DNA of 47,289 nt from Candidatus Zixiibacteriota bacterium (GTDB lineage: Bacteria > Zixibacteria > MSB-5A5 > GN15 > FEB-12): NCBI GenBank assembly GCA_024278935.1, contig JAJRSF010000032.1:1-47289 (forward strand). Reading direction: 5' to 3'. How positions within the stretch are numbered: position 1 is the stretch's first letter; each line of letters begins with the position of its first letter. This document shows, in pieces, positions 8,146-16,656 of this stretch. A program made the position numbers and the translations under genes. The notes under the pieces are model-generated. The model did no database searches. It worked only from the letters and a program-made list of their open reading frames with translations, and was not told the origin of the DNA.

Positions 8146-10529
8146 TAGAATATTCCAAATCTCCGAGTGATTTTTCCATTGATCTCATGAATAGAATAAC
8201 CTTCAACAGAAGATTCTTCTTCCTTTTTATATTCATGAGAGAGTACTAATGAAATCTTTCTAAACTGGTACGAGATTTTTGTTGTCAGCGATACATTAAA
8301 ATTACTTTTACTCTTTGAACCCGGTTCGTCGAATTCACCTATCGATGCTACTGTTAGTTTCACAGGGTCAATATCACGAGTATCTTTGGTGTAGAACATC
8401 TTGACTGGAAGTTTTAGATATGGAACTTTAAAGTCTAATGAAAAATTTAATTTATTTATCTGAGATCCTCGTTCAATTAATGAATTAACATAAAAGTCAT
8501 CAGTCGATGTTTGCGTTATAATCATATATCCGGCTGAGAAAGTAAATTCTTCCCAAGGGGTAAGGGTTAAGTCAATTTTGGCAGAACCTTTTTTATCGAC
8601 TCTTGATTTGCTGAGTGTAAAGTCACCTGCGAGAGAATCTACTGTGAAAACAGTAAAAAATTCTTTTTCACGACTTATAAGAAATGACATTTTTATAGCT
8701 TTATTAAACTTTTTGATAACATTGATATTAAAAACATATTTATTTTTTATGTCATCATTTTCATCAGAGAATTTTTTACGATATCCGTACTCCAACCCGG
8801 TGGTGACATCGCCAACGATTTTATTATTTGTTATAAATGTTTTTAAATAAAATCGTGATTCAATTTCTTTTGATGCTGAAGTCTGTGTAGAATCTTTAAG
8901 TCCACCGGCAGGTAAAGCAACATCGATTACTGTTTCCTGACTAGACGTTGAATATTTTGTATCGTTTCTAGGCTCAAATTTAAATAGTCCGATTTGTTTT
9001 GAGAAATTATTTTTCATATCATATGTATACTGACTATTGTTGAACCCGGTATTATCATTTAGGAAATTCATGTTTAAACCAAAGTCCATCGTATGATTAT
9101 AAAAAGATTTATGCGGGATAGAATATTTATTCGAAAGAATATGGGTGTTACTTGAAAGGACTTCATCGACATCGACCATAGTAGGTTCGCTGGTTACAGT
9201 ATCAATGCCTGTGATAGAGTCAACCCTATTCGAAGATTTACTATAGTTATAGGAATACGAGAAATTTGAAAAGACACCATTTTTCATCAGATGGTTGACC
9301 ATGAACGATTGCAAGAATCCGGTTGAGACCTGATGCGAAGTAGTGTCAACATCTGTTTGGTTTCTGATGATATTAGTTTGCGATGCTATATCAGAGTTGT
9401 CGCCTAAGCTATATGTCGCAGAGTTGTTGAAATTGTTTAGATAGGTCGCAAGGTTTTGGAAACCTTCTTTTTGGTCAGAATACTCGTAGAATGCAACCGA
9501 TTTAAAACGTTCATTGTTATCGTATGTTAAACCTAAATTGACAGAATTAAGAGTTTGCTTAACATCGTTTGGTGTAGATGGTTCGATGAATGAATATCGT
9601 AATGTCATATCCTGATTCACATTAAGTCTTGACCTGCCTATTTTGTTATAGATGCTTGGAATAGATGCTACTTCAATAATGTAATTACCTGAATCGAGTA
9701 AAACAGTTTCACTCAAATTAGGGGATATTGTGTAAATTGTAAATGCTCCGCTATTGACGTTTTCTAAAATAATTTCAAGCGATGCATCGGGAAGATCATT
9801 GACCAGAGTTAGATTATATCTATCAGATGTAAAAGCGGTTCCTCGTTCGGCAATCGGAAGCAGATAAATATCTTTATCAACTCCAAAGTCATAGACACGA
9901 GAACTATTCGTTTCATCTTTTTTAACCGTACTTTGTAATTTCAGATTTTGATTAGCTCCGTAGTATACAGAATATCCATCAGAAGATCGATCCTGAAAAT
10001 AATGCCGAACAACGCCCGATGCCGGGTCGACAAGTTCAACATAGGTACGGTTATTTGCTTCGTATTGAATATTATGTTCGTCAGACTCTGAATGATAAAT
10101 TTCCATTGGAAACTTACGGTTAGGAAAGATTGAAAGCTTCCCGTAAAAATTATTTATTTCAGGTTTTATGTATTGATTCTCAGTTGATTTCTGAAAGACA
10201 CCGTCGACTGTGTTTTGCGATGTTGAATTAAAAAATGAACCATTAATTTTTGTTCTGACCATGTAGTTGGCAAAATTTGTATTTATAAAAGGACCATTAA
10301 AAAAGAGGTTCAAATAATGAGATGATAAATTTGTGTTTCTGCGAGTGCTGTCGGGAATAACAGCAAGCGTATCTAACAACTGAACCGATTCATAGTTGTT
10401 TTTAAAGTTGAATCCTTTTAAATCAACAGCAAGTTCTCCAGTCATAGTATGTTGAGCTTGTGCTGAACTTATTATGCCAATAAGTAGAAAGAGAATAAGC
10501 AGTGCTTTATATGTTAACTTCGTACGCAA
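8145..10529 (-). CDS. Outer-membrane beta-barrel protein of the cytochrome cluster
   Basis: The start is TTG at 10527-10529, with AGAGGT 5 bases upstream and a signal peptide (ending ISSAQA-QHTMTG). The 794-residue product is a long series of alternating amphipathic strands (for example RFYLKTFITNNKIVGDVTTG, TFSAGYMIITQTS, ISYQFRKISLVLSHEYK) and finishes with a terminal Phe (RRFGIF), the usual last residue of an outer-membrane barrel. No TonB box or plug is evident. Its place between two propeller/tetraheme pairs suggests a porin-like sheath through which a cytochrome passes electrons, by analogy with the barrels of Mtr- or Omb-type conduits; sequence similarity to those families is not something I can show. 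Residues about 200-310 may form an N-terminal domain rather than barrel. Confidence 0.8.
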   Translation of the reverse strand: MRTKLTYKALLILFLLIGIISSAQAQHTMTGELAVDLKGFNFKNNYESVQLLDTLAVIPDSTRRNTNLSSHYLNLFFNGPFINTNFANYMVRTKINGSFFNSTSQNTVDGVFQKSTENQYIKPEINNFYGKLSIFPNRKFPMEIYHSESDEHNIQYEANNRTYVELVDPASGVVRHYFQDRSSDGYSVYYGANQNLKLQSTVKKDETNSSRVYDFGVDKDIYLLPIAERGTAFTSDRYNLTLVNDLPDASLEIILENVNSGAFTIYTISPNLSETVLLDSGNYIIEVASIPSIYNKIGRSRLNVNQDMTLRYSFIEPSTPNDVKQTLNSVNLGLTYDNNERFKSVAFYEYSDQKEGFQNLATYLNNFNNSATYSLGDNSDIASQTNIIRNQTDVDTTSHQVSTGFLQSFMVNHLMKNGVFSNFSYSYNYSKSSNRVDSITGIDTVTSEPTMVDVDEVLSSNTHILSNKYSIPHKSFYNHTMDFGLNMNFLNDNTGFNNSQYTYDMKNNFSKQIGLFKFEPRNDTKYSTSSQETVIDVALPAGGLKDSTQTSASKEIESRFYLKTFITNNKIVGDVTTGLEYGYRKKFSDENDDIKNKYVFNINVIKKFNKAIKMSFLISREKEFFTVFTVDSLAGDFTLSKSRVDKKGSAKIDLTLTPWEEFTFSAGYMIITQTSTDDFYVNSLIERGSQINKLNFSLDFKVPYLKLPVKMFYTKDTRDIDPVKLTVASIGEFDEPGSKSKSNFNVSLTTKISYQFRKISLVLSHEYKKEEESSVEGYSIHEINGKITRRFGIF

Positions 10530-10538
10530 CGGATACCT

Positions 10539-11204
10539 CTACTTAATATGACAACGCAAACAAAGTTGCGAGTTGGAGTTATCTTCAACAAGGAAATTCG
10601 AATAAGTATTGTCATGTGGATCATGGCAGGAAGAACATTCTACATATAGTCCTTCAGATAGAAGTTTGTCAGGATTGTTTGTAGGGATACCAGTTTTTGT
10701 GTGAAAATTACCGACATCCTGCGATGCATCATAGGTAATACCAACCGGGTGATCATTGGTCAGATCAGTCCCAACATATGCATGTGAACTGGCAGTCAGT
10801 CTACCGGTTCCATCCAGATTAGATCCTCCCGGAGAACCATAACTACCTGCTTGATCCTGACCCGGTAAGTTATTCAAAGAATTTACCGCGATAGTACCAT
10901 CGTGACAGGATAGACAAACTAGCGAACCTTTGTGTGGTTGTGCTGACTGAATCATATCCATCGTATTGGAAGTATACATAATGTATGTCTGAGATTCGTT
11001 GGTCTCATGGTTCCAGAGTGCAGCACCCAAGGTTTGGTTTCCATTATGAGGAGTATGGCAGAAAACACAAATCTGTCTTGTGCCGACAAAGTATGCATTT
11101 TTACTATAGGTACTCGATGTAAAGTTATGTGGTGTTGTATCAACTCCTGCCCAAATTAGTACAGGCAGAATCAGTAAAAATAAAGTTATTGAATATTTTC
11201 TCAT
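10539..11204 (-). CDS. Tetraheme c-type cytochrome (doubled-CXXCH), copy 2
   Basis: The start is the ATG at 11204 (MRKYSITLFL), with AGGAG 7 bases upstream. The 221-residue protein has a signal peptide (ending LIWA-GVD) and motifs CVFCH, CLSCH, CSSCH and CLRCH. It shares with copy 1 the CxFCHTPHN opening, ALWNHETNESQTY, STNTMD-like and CLSCHDGTIAVNS segments, a mid-protein HPVGITYD and a final CSSCHDPHDN. It lies 9 bases before the beta-barrel gene and 14 bases after the propeller gene, completing a propeller-tetraheme-barrel order. Probably periplasmic, feeding or draining the barrel-associated conduit. Confidence 0.88.
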   Translation of the reverse strand: MRKYSITLFLLILPVLIWAGVDTTPHNFTSSTYSKNAYFVGTRQICVFCHTPHNGNQTLGAALWNHETNESQTYIMYTSNTMDMIQSAQPHKGSLVCLSCHDGTIAVNSLNNLPGQDQAGSYGSPGGSNLDGTGRLTASSHAYVGTDLTNDHPVGITYDASQDVGNFHTKTGIPTNNPDKLLSEGLYVECSSCHDPHDNTYSNFLVEDNSNSQLCLRCHIK

Positions 11205-11218
11205 AATAATTCTCCTTG

Positions 11219-12238
11219 TCATTCTGTCGTTGCGAGGTATTTAAATACCTGAATTCGTCTGTTCACAGAATCGGCTATATAAATATAATCATTTTTATCA
11301 ATAAAAATTCCGGCAGGTAATTGAAACTGACCGGGGGCATTGCCTACTTCACCAAATCGAAGCAGAAGTTCTCCTTGACCATTATAAATCTGAACATTGT
11401 TACGCATTGCATCGGTTACATAGATATTACCTTCTGAATCAATAGCAATATCTCTCGGACGTGCCATCGGACCAATGCCTTTTTTCTTTGGACCAAAGCT
11501 AAACAGGAAATTCCCATCTATGTCAAATGCCTGTACTGCAAAATGGAAAGCATCAACAACATAGATCGTATCATTCTCGTTGATTTGTACGGTCATTGGG
11601 AAATGAAATTCACCCTGTTCATCGCCACGTTTTCCAATTGTTCGTAAGTAAGTTCCATCTTTTTGATAAATCGCCACACGGTGTCCACGGGTATCAACTA
11701 CAAAGAGCTCGGTTTCATCATTGTTGAAAGCTAAGCCGACAGGTGCTTCTAATGTTTTTTCGTCACCTATAAAATGCAGGAACTTAAATTCTTTATCAAA
11801 AACAACTACTTTCTTTAATTCGGTATCTGACACATAAATATTACCGATTTTATCTAATATAACATAAACAGGTTCACGTAAAGTGCCATATTTTCCGAGT
11901 GAATAGAAAAAATTCGATGTTCCCAATTTAAAGTCAAATACTAAAATTCCTTTTTTAGAAGTATCCGCGATATACAGTTTTGATTTTGTCTCAAAATTTA
12001 TTCCGTATGGTTTACCGATAGGAGTTGGTTTTGCTTTGCCAATAAAGAAATCACGAATCTGCCCCAGGAACGAACGTTTGAGATTCTCGCTCCCATAAAT
12101 TGACTTAACATATTTAATACGAGGCTTCTGTGGTGCTTTTGGCCACGACATATCTACCGACTCTTTTGGAGGATGAGAGCAGCCAACAAATGCAAGCAAT
12201 AAGCTAAAGATGATAATGTTCAGTTTCATATAACTCAT
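11219..12238 (-). CDS. NHL-repeat beta-propeller lipoprotein, copy 2
   Basis: I take ATG 12236-12238, which overlaps the stop of the decaheme gene (ATGA); a second ATG three codons on is also possible. The lipobox is LLLAFVGC-S, so the protein is predicted lipid-anchored. The mature part begins with SWPKAPQKPRIKYVKSI and contains six NHL blades: GNIYVSDTELKKVVVF, TELFVVDTRGHRVAIYQKDG, DTIYVVDAFHFAVQAFDIDG, GNIYVTDAMRNNVQIYNGQG and DYIYIADSVNRRIQVFKY are typical. It is paralogous to the 7168-8145 protein but lipid-anchored rather than only secreted, so the two copies may sit on different membrane faces. Confidence 0.88.
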   Translation of the reverse strand: MSYMKLNIIIFSLLLAFVGCSHPPKESVDMSWPKAPQKPRIKYVKSIYGSENLKRSFLGQIRDFFIGKAKPTPIGKPYGINFETKSKLYIADTSKKGILVFDFKLGTSNFFYSLGKYGTLREPVYVILDKIGNIYVSDTELKKVVVFDKEFKFLHFIGDEKTLEAPVGLAFNNDETELFVVDTRGHRVAIYQKDGTYLRTIGKRGDEQGEFHFPMTVQINENDTIYVVDAFHFAVQAFDIDGNFLFSFGPKKKGIGPMARPRDIAIDSEGNIYVTDAMRNNVQIYNGQGELLLRFGEVGNAPGQFQLPAGIFIDKNDYIYIADSVNRRIQVFKYLATTE

Positions 12239-13338
12239 AATACGTCCGTATGGCATCCTATACAAGTGAACTCTTCGGTTATACGAAGTAAATGGTCAGA
12301 ATTATTCGCATGCGGGTTGTGACAGGAAATACATTCTAAATTCCCATTATCATTTAACTCGACATTTACTTTTAGTTTTCTTTTTGGTTTTACATTATAT
12401 GGATGCGAATGCCATGTCATTTTATTGTCTGGATTATGACAACCAAGACAAACTTCTTCGGAGTTCTGAACCAATACCCATTTATTAGATGTTGAGTGAG
12501 GATCATGACAAACACCACACTGACCTTGTTCAAATGGATTGTGTTTGACCCGACTATTTCTTGTGTTTTCTTCTAAGTCTTCATGACAGGAAAAACAAAG
12601 TATCTGCTCAGGGGTTACTAAATTATGTTCATAGATGGAACCGTGGGGTTCGTGACAAATATTACAGCTTCCACCTGCAACAGGACCGTGGATATAGTCT
12701 TGAGAAAATAGCCCTATCCTATCAGTATGGCAATTAAAACAGAGATTGGTTTCATCCGCTGCTGTTGTAAATCCAACCTTGTCCTTAAACTGTTGATGAC
12801 AATTTACACAAACTCGCTTATCATCTTTGGTATGTTTTTTAATCTTATCTTTTAAAACTACATGACAGCTTAAACATCCTTGATCAGTAGATAAAGAATC
12901 TATACTATTATAAGTCTCTGTATGACATTTATCGCAAGCATCAGTTTTTTTAGTCTCGTGGAAAAAATATGGGGTATATATTTTTTTAAATTTTTTATGA
13001 ATTTCAGGACCGTACATAATATCAATTTTTGCTTTATGTGCGACAGCATCAGATTGACCGGAATAAATTGGAATAATTGTAACTTCGTTGACCCCATAAC
13101 CATAAGTTATAGAGGCATGGAAGATAGAATCTTTCACTAAAAGATCAAAAAGTTTTTCATCGTTAAGAAAAATTTCAACTATCGGTGCGTCGGTTTTACC
13201 GACAATATATATCTGTTCTGATTGAGCAGAAATAAATGCAGGAGGTGTTAAAATCTCAAGCATGTTTTCAGCCAGAACTACTTGTGAAAAAACAGTCCCC
13301 GCAATCAAAATTAGTATGATAAGTATCTTCTTGTTCAT
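12235..13338 (-). CDS. Decaheme c-type cytochrome with N-terminal Ig-like segment
   Basis: The start is the ATG at 13338 (MNKKILIILILI), opening a signal peptide ending VVLA-ENM. Residues about 25-130 carry no Cys and look like a beta-sandwich (Ig-like, with EILTPP, YIVGKTDAPIVEIFLND and VNEVTIIPI). Then ten motifs follow: CDKCH, CLSCH, CVNCH, CFNCH, CNICH, CFSCH, CGVCH, CLGCH, CISCH, CIGCH, several as CHEPHG or CHDPH pairs of the doubled-CXXCH family. The Ig-like module may bind a partner or the cell surface. The Shine-Dalgarno is weak, and a transcription terminator lies just upstream, so this and the following genes may be expressed by readthrough or from a promoter I cannot define. Confidence 0.88.
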   Translation of the reverse strand: MNKKILIILILIAGTVFSQVVLAENMLEILTPPAFISAQSEQIYIVGKTDAPIVEIFLNDEKLFDLLVKDSIFHASITYGYGVNEVTIIPIYSGQSDAVAHKAKIDIMYGPEIHKKFKKIYTPYFFHETKKTDACDKCHTETYNSIDSLSTDQGCLSCHVVLKDKIKKHTKDDKRVCVNCHQQFKDKVGFTTAADETNLCFNCHTDRIGLFSQDYIHGPVAGGSCNICHEPHGSIYEHNLVTPEQILCFSCHEDLEENTRNSRVKHNPFEQGQCGVCHDPHSTSNKWVLVQNSEEVCLGCHNPDNKMTWHSHPYNVKPKRKLKVNVELNDNGNLECISCHNPHANNSDHLLRITEEFTCIGCHTDVL

Positions 13339-13351
13339 CTCATTATTTCTT

Positions 13352-13388
13352 ATAAAAAGGCAGAGTCCCGGCAAAAGCCCGGACTCTG
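13352..13388 (-). terminator. Rho-independent terminator after the major cytochrome gene
   Basis: A 12-base stem (CAGAGTCC-GGC type, one mismatch) with an AAAA/TTTT loop spans 13361-13388 and is followed in the minus direction by CCTTTTTAT. It sits 44 bases after the stop of the 13432-14580 gene. Confidence 0.85.
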
Positions 13389-13431
13389 TCAATAATTTAA
13401 TTTAACACTTAAATCTTAAAGATTGTTATCC

Positions 13432-14580
13432 TTAGTTAGCAGAATGACAAGATTGACATAATTGGTTAGTTAAACCGTTTTCATGTCTTAAGAAATAAGC
13501 AGCGTCGACACCAGCATTACCAGCTCTATGAACAGAGTGACATGTTTCACATACCATCATGTTAGCTGTAGCGCCAGCCCAGTCAGCACCAGCAGAACCA
13601 TCTTCATCAATTTGGTTTGCCCATGGAAGTGCAGGGGTTAGACCATTGTTCATTGCGATGTCAGTTGGAACACCAGTATAGTGAGTGTTACCACCAACAG
13701 GAGGAGCACCAGCTGCATTATGACATGAAGTACAGAATGCTGAGTTAGTGTTGTCTGCTATTAGTAAGTAACCAGTAGCTGTAGCGGCAGGATCATGAAC
13801 GTCATGACAAAGATTACAACCATCAGTTGGTGTTAAACCAGCTGTTGAGATTGTAGGATGCATTTGTTCTGTACCGTCAGCTATAGCTTCAGCATAATCA
13901 AATACGTCAGAAGCAGCTTGACCACCGGAACCAGCAACAGCAACAGCTGGAGCAGAACCATTATGACAGCTAATACAGAAAGCGCCATAATATGCACCAG
14001 GTTGGTTGTCAGCTAACAAAATAGGGTTAGTTAAACCAGCTGGGTTAGTTGTTTGAGCGGTAGCACCATGAGGAGTATGACACTGTACACAAGTAAATGT
14101 TCCACCGTTTGTAAAGTGGGTGATACCTGCAGTGTGATCGCCAAGACCTTCAGCACCAGAAAATGGTGTAGAACCATGACAAGTTTCACAATAGTTACCA
14201 TTTGTTTCAGTAACAACTAAGAATTTACCTGAGTTGTTAGGGTTTTGTGTATGTACATCATGACATGCACCAGCACCAGAACAGTCACCACCAACAGCAG
14301 CATGTTGTTCTAAAGCTGCGTTGAAAGCAGTTGCGGTACCAACAGTTGTGATAGAACCATCATGACAAGTGTAACATAAATCTTGAACACCTGTGAAAGT
14401 TCCAGATGGGGTAGAACCCCAAAGATTAGCACCAGCAGCATTATGCGGTGTATGACATGCAAAACAAAGCTGTGTTCCGGAACCAGTTAAATCATGGTCT
14501 GAGCCGGATACAGCTGCGAATGCGGACATTGGTACGCTAAGAATAGCGATAGCAATGACAAGGGTGAATAATTTTTTCAT
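13432..14580 (-). CDS. Nine-to-ten-heme extracellular cytochrome, likely highly expressed
   Basis: The 382-residue protein has a signal peptide (ending MSAFA-AVSG) and nine CXXCH motifs: CFACH, CYTCH, CETCH, CVQCH, CISCH, CNLCH, CTSCH, CETCH, CQSCH. Between the second and third lies C100-SGAGA-CH107, a CX5CH site followed by DVH, exactly where a heme would be expected. The protein is unusually rich in Ala, Gly, Thr and Asn, the DNA is less AT-rich than its neighbours, and the gene has a full AGGAGGT Shine-Dalgarno and a private strong terminator; together these suggest an abundant secreted product. Size and heme number resemble surface cytochromes that polymerise into filaments, but that is speculation. 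Confidence 0.88.
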   Translation of the reverse strand: MKKLFTLVIAIAILSVPMSAFAAVSGSDHDLTGSGTQLCFACHTPHNAAGANLWGSTPSGTFTGVQDLCYTCHDGSITTVGTATAFNAALEQHAAVGGDCSGAGACHDVHTQNPNNSGKFLVVTETNGNYCETCHGSTPFSGAEGLGDHTAGITHFTNGGTFTCVQCHTPHGATAQTTNPAGLTNPILLADNQPGAYYGAFCISCHNGSAPAVAVAGSGGQAASDVFDYAEAIADGTEQMHPTISTAGLTPTDGCNLCHDVHDPAATATGYLLIADNTNSAFCTSCHNAAGAPPVGGNTHYTGVPTDIAMNNGLTPALPWANQIDEDGSAGADWAGATANMMVCETCHSVHRAGNAGVDAAYFLRHENGLTNQLCQSCHSAN

Positions 14581-14657
14581 ACCTTAATACCTCCTAAGAG
14601 TACGATGATGTTGTAATTACAATGGTGAAATTTAAAATGTATTAAATTCACTTTTTC

Positions 14658-16205
14658 TTATCCAATCTTAAATACTAATAATTGATGAGGGACACGGTTA
14701 ACAATATACCAGCGACCATCTTTAATAAACATTCCACGAGGAGTCAGCAAAATATTTTCAGTATCATCAAATGTTGTGATTGCTGATTTTACTACTCCGT
14801 CAGGTGAGAAAATTTGTACAATATTGCCTAATCCATCTGAAATCCATAAACGACCATCTGTGTTTTCAATGATTGCTTTTGGACGACCGAAGGTGCCGGC
14901 TGATTGACCTGGTTCGCCAAATTTACGGATAAATTTACCGTTTATATCAAATTGTTGCACACGGCAGTTGATAACATCTATAACAGAAATAATATTATCT
15001 TTTGATACTGAAATACCATCAGGGAAAATAAACTGAGAATCTTCAGCACCACGAGAACCTACTTCAAACAGAATTTTTCCTGTTTGGTCAATTTTCATAA
15101 AGCGATGATTACCGGCATCGGTTACAACCAAATTGCCATCATCCAAAACAACGATACCATTAGGTCTAAAACCTTCTTGCTCGTCAGTTGTATTTATTCT
15201 TATACGTTTTACAAATTCACCTTCATTGGTAAACACTTGAATATCATGATTCATAATATCAGAAATATAGAGATTATCTGATTTATCAATAGCCATAGCA
15301 AATGGGTATGAAAAAGTACCTTCACGAGCGACATCTTCTTTACCTGATTTAGTCTTTTCACCCCAAGAGAATAAGAACTTACCGGAATTATCATAACAAT
15401 GAATCTTACGGTTTAAAGCATCAGATATGAAAATTTGACCTTTAGAGTCAAGAACAACATCGGTAGGCTGATTCATATCACCTAAATTACCTGCTGTTTT
15501 AATATCAAATAAGAAAGTAAGTTTGGTGTCTTCTAAAACAATTCCGCTTTCGGCAGCTTCCATTGCCTTTTGTTCATCAATACTGAAACCATATTTAATT
15601 GATTCTTCTTCAGAATATTCTGTTTCTTCAAACTCTTCATTTAAAGCAGTCAAAACATAGTAGTATGTTTCACCTTTAACAGTGCCTTCTTTATCAGCAT
15701 ATTTTGTTGCTTGTGCAGAACCAACTAATTCATATTCTCCACCGGCAGTTTTAGCACGATAAATATTGTAAGCCATTGAACCGTCGACATCATCCCAGTT
15801 TAAAAATATTTTATTCCGGTCTACACGAATACCAACCCACGTAGGAGCTTTAAAAGCACCAGCCTTGGCGCCGGGAATAGTTATAGATTTTTCTGTTGAC
15901 ATAAGTTCACCGGAACCTGTGACAGCAGCAATTTTATACTTGTATACTGTGCCAGAAGAGACATCGGTGTCAAAATATTGTGTTTTTGAGGCAGTGGTGA
16001 GAACCGTAAATTCTCCACCTTCAGTAGAGCGATAAATCTTATACTCTGTAGTGCCTTCCATTGCTTTCCATTTTAGTCCGACTTTACCTTTTACAAAAAA
16101 TGCGCCAATCCAGCCCGGACCATCAGCGGCTAATGCAAAAGAGATAAAGCAGACGATTAACAAAAGAGATGTTAATACTACTTTGAAAATTGAGCGGTTA
16201 TGCAT
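14658..16205 (-). CDS. Exported protein with two FN3 domains and an NHL beta-propeller
   Basis: The 515-residue protein has a signal peptide (ending SFALA-ADG), two fibronectin type III domains (about residues 28-110 and 119-205, each with a YKIYRS- or YNIYRA-like strand and a YYYVLTALN- or YKYKIAAV-type strand), an acidic linker, and a six-bladed NHL propeller (about 228-515: GQIFISDALNRKIHCYDNSG, NLYISDIMNHDIQVFTNEG, LVVTDAGNHRFMKIDQTG, and so on). AAGGAA lies 6 bases before the ATG. It precedes the major cytochrome gene by 77 bases with no terminator between, so they are probably co-transcribed. FN3 modules suggest it works outside the cell, perhaps holding the cytochrome at the surface. 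Confidence 0.88.
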   Translation of the reverse strand: MHNRSIFKVVLTSLLLIVCFISFALAADGPGWIGAFFVKGKVGLKWKAMEGTTEYKIYRSTEGGEFTVLTTASKTQYFDTDVSSGTVYKYKIAAVTGSGELMSTEKSITIPGAKAGAFKAPTWVGIRVDRNKIFLNWDDVDGSMAYNIYRAKTAGGEYELVGSAQATKYADKEGTVKGETYYYVLTALNEEFEETEYSEEESIKYGFSIDEQKAMEAAESGIVLEDTKLTFLFDIKTAGNLGDMNQPTDVVLDSKGQIFISDALNRKIHCYDNSGKFLFSWGEKTKSGKEDVAREGTFSYPFAMAIDKSDNLYISDIMNHDIQVFTNEGEFVKRIRINTTDEQEGFRPNGIVVLDDGNLVVTDAGNHRFMKIDQTGKILFEVGSRGAEDSQFIFPDGISVSKDNIISVIDVINCRVQQFDINGKFIRKFGEPGQSAGTFGRPKAIIENTDGRLWISDGLGNIVQIFSPDGVVKSAITTFDDTENILLTPRGMFIKDGRWYIVNRVPHQLLVFKIG

Positions 16206-16656
16206 GTTAAATTCCTTTTTTATAATCGAAACGTTTTTCTCTTACATTATGTTTTTATTGAGATAGCTTGTTACATTATTCACATTGATATAGGCAATTT
16301 CTATGCCGTCATCTTGTAATTCTCTATTTGTCATGTTTAATGAGATAAAAGCCGATGTTCTTGTGTTTAAAGGGCTATTCATGTTTATTCTCTGTTTCAT
16401 TTTGTGCAAAAGCCTTTTACTTTGTGACAGTTCCATGACATCATTGTGAAATAAATAACAAATAAATACGAATTTGTCAAGGAAATTATACCTATTATTA
16501 TCCTTTTTTCGGTTTTTTTTAAAGAAATTTAACGTCGAATTATTAATTATTTATAAAATTTGTAAGTCGATGGTACTTAAGGTTATACCAATACGTGTTA
16601 GTTGTTGTTCACTAACGAAACTTTATATATTTTTTTTGATATTATAAAAATATTGA
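16206..16656. other. Intergenic region / long 5' leader inside the cytochrome cluster
   Basis: About 450 bases separate the FN3-NHL gene from the 16-heme gene upstream. On the minus strand a TTGACA (16475-16480) with a weak TATTTA -10 (16452-16457) could start a leader of about 240 bases. That leader contains an open frame of 64 codons (16242-16436, minus) with no Shine-Dalgarno and no recognisable similarity. I looked for a c-di-GMP (GEMM) riboswitch core and did not find one. The 16490-16656 part is very AT-rich with no hairpin terminator that I can support. Confidence 0.4.
16452..16480 (-). promoter_or_regulatory. Possible promoter for the FN3-NHL / major cytochrome unit
   Basis: TTGACA (16475-16480, minus) with a 17-base spacer and a poor TATTTA -10. 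The -35 is perfect, the -10 is weak, so this is tentative. Confidence 0.35.

Noticed and set aside
16206-16480. GEMM (c-di-GMP) riboswitch ahead of cytochrome genes
   Set aside because: Such elements precede multiheme genes in some metal reducers, but I find no characteristic core on the minus strand here.
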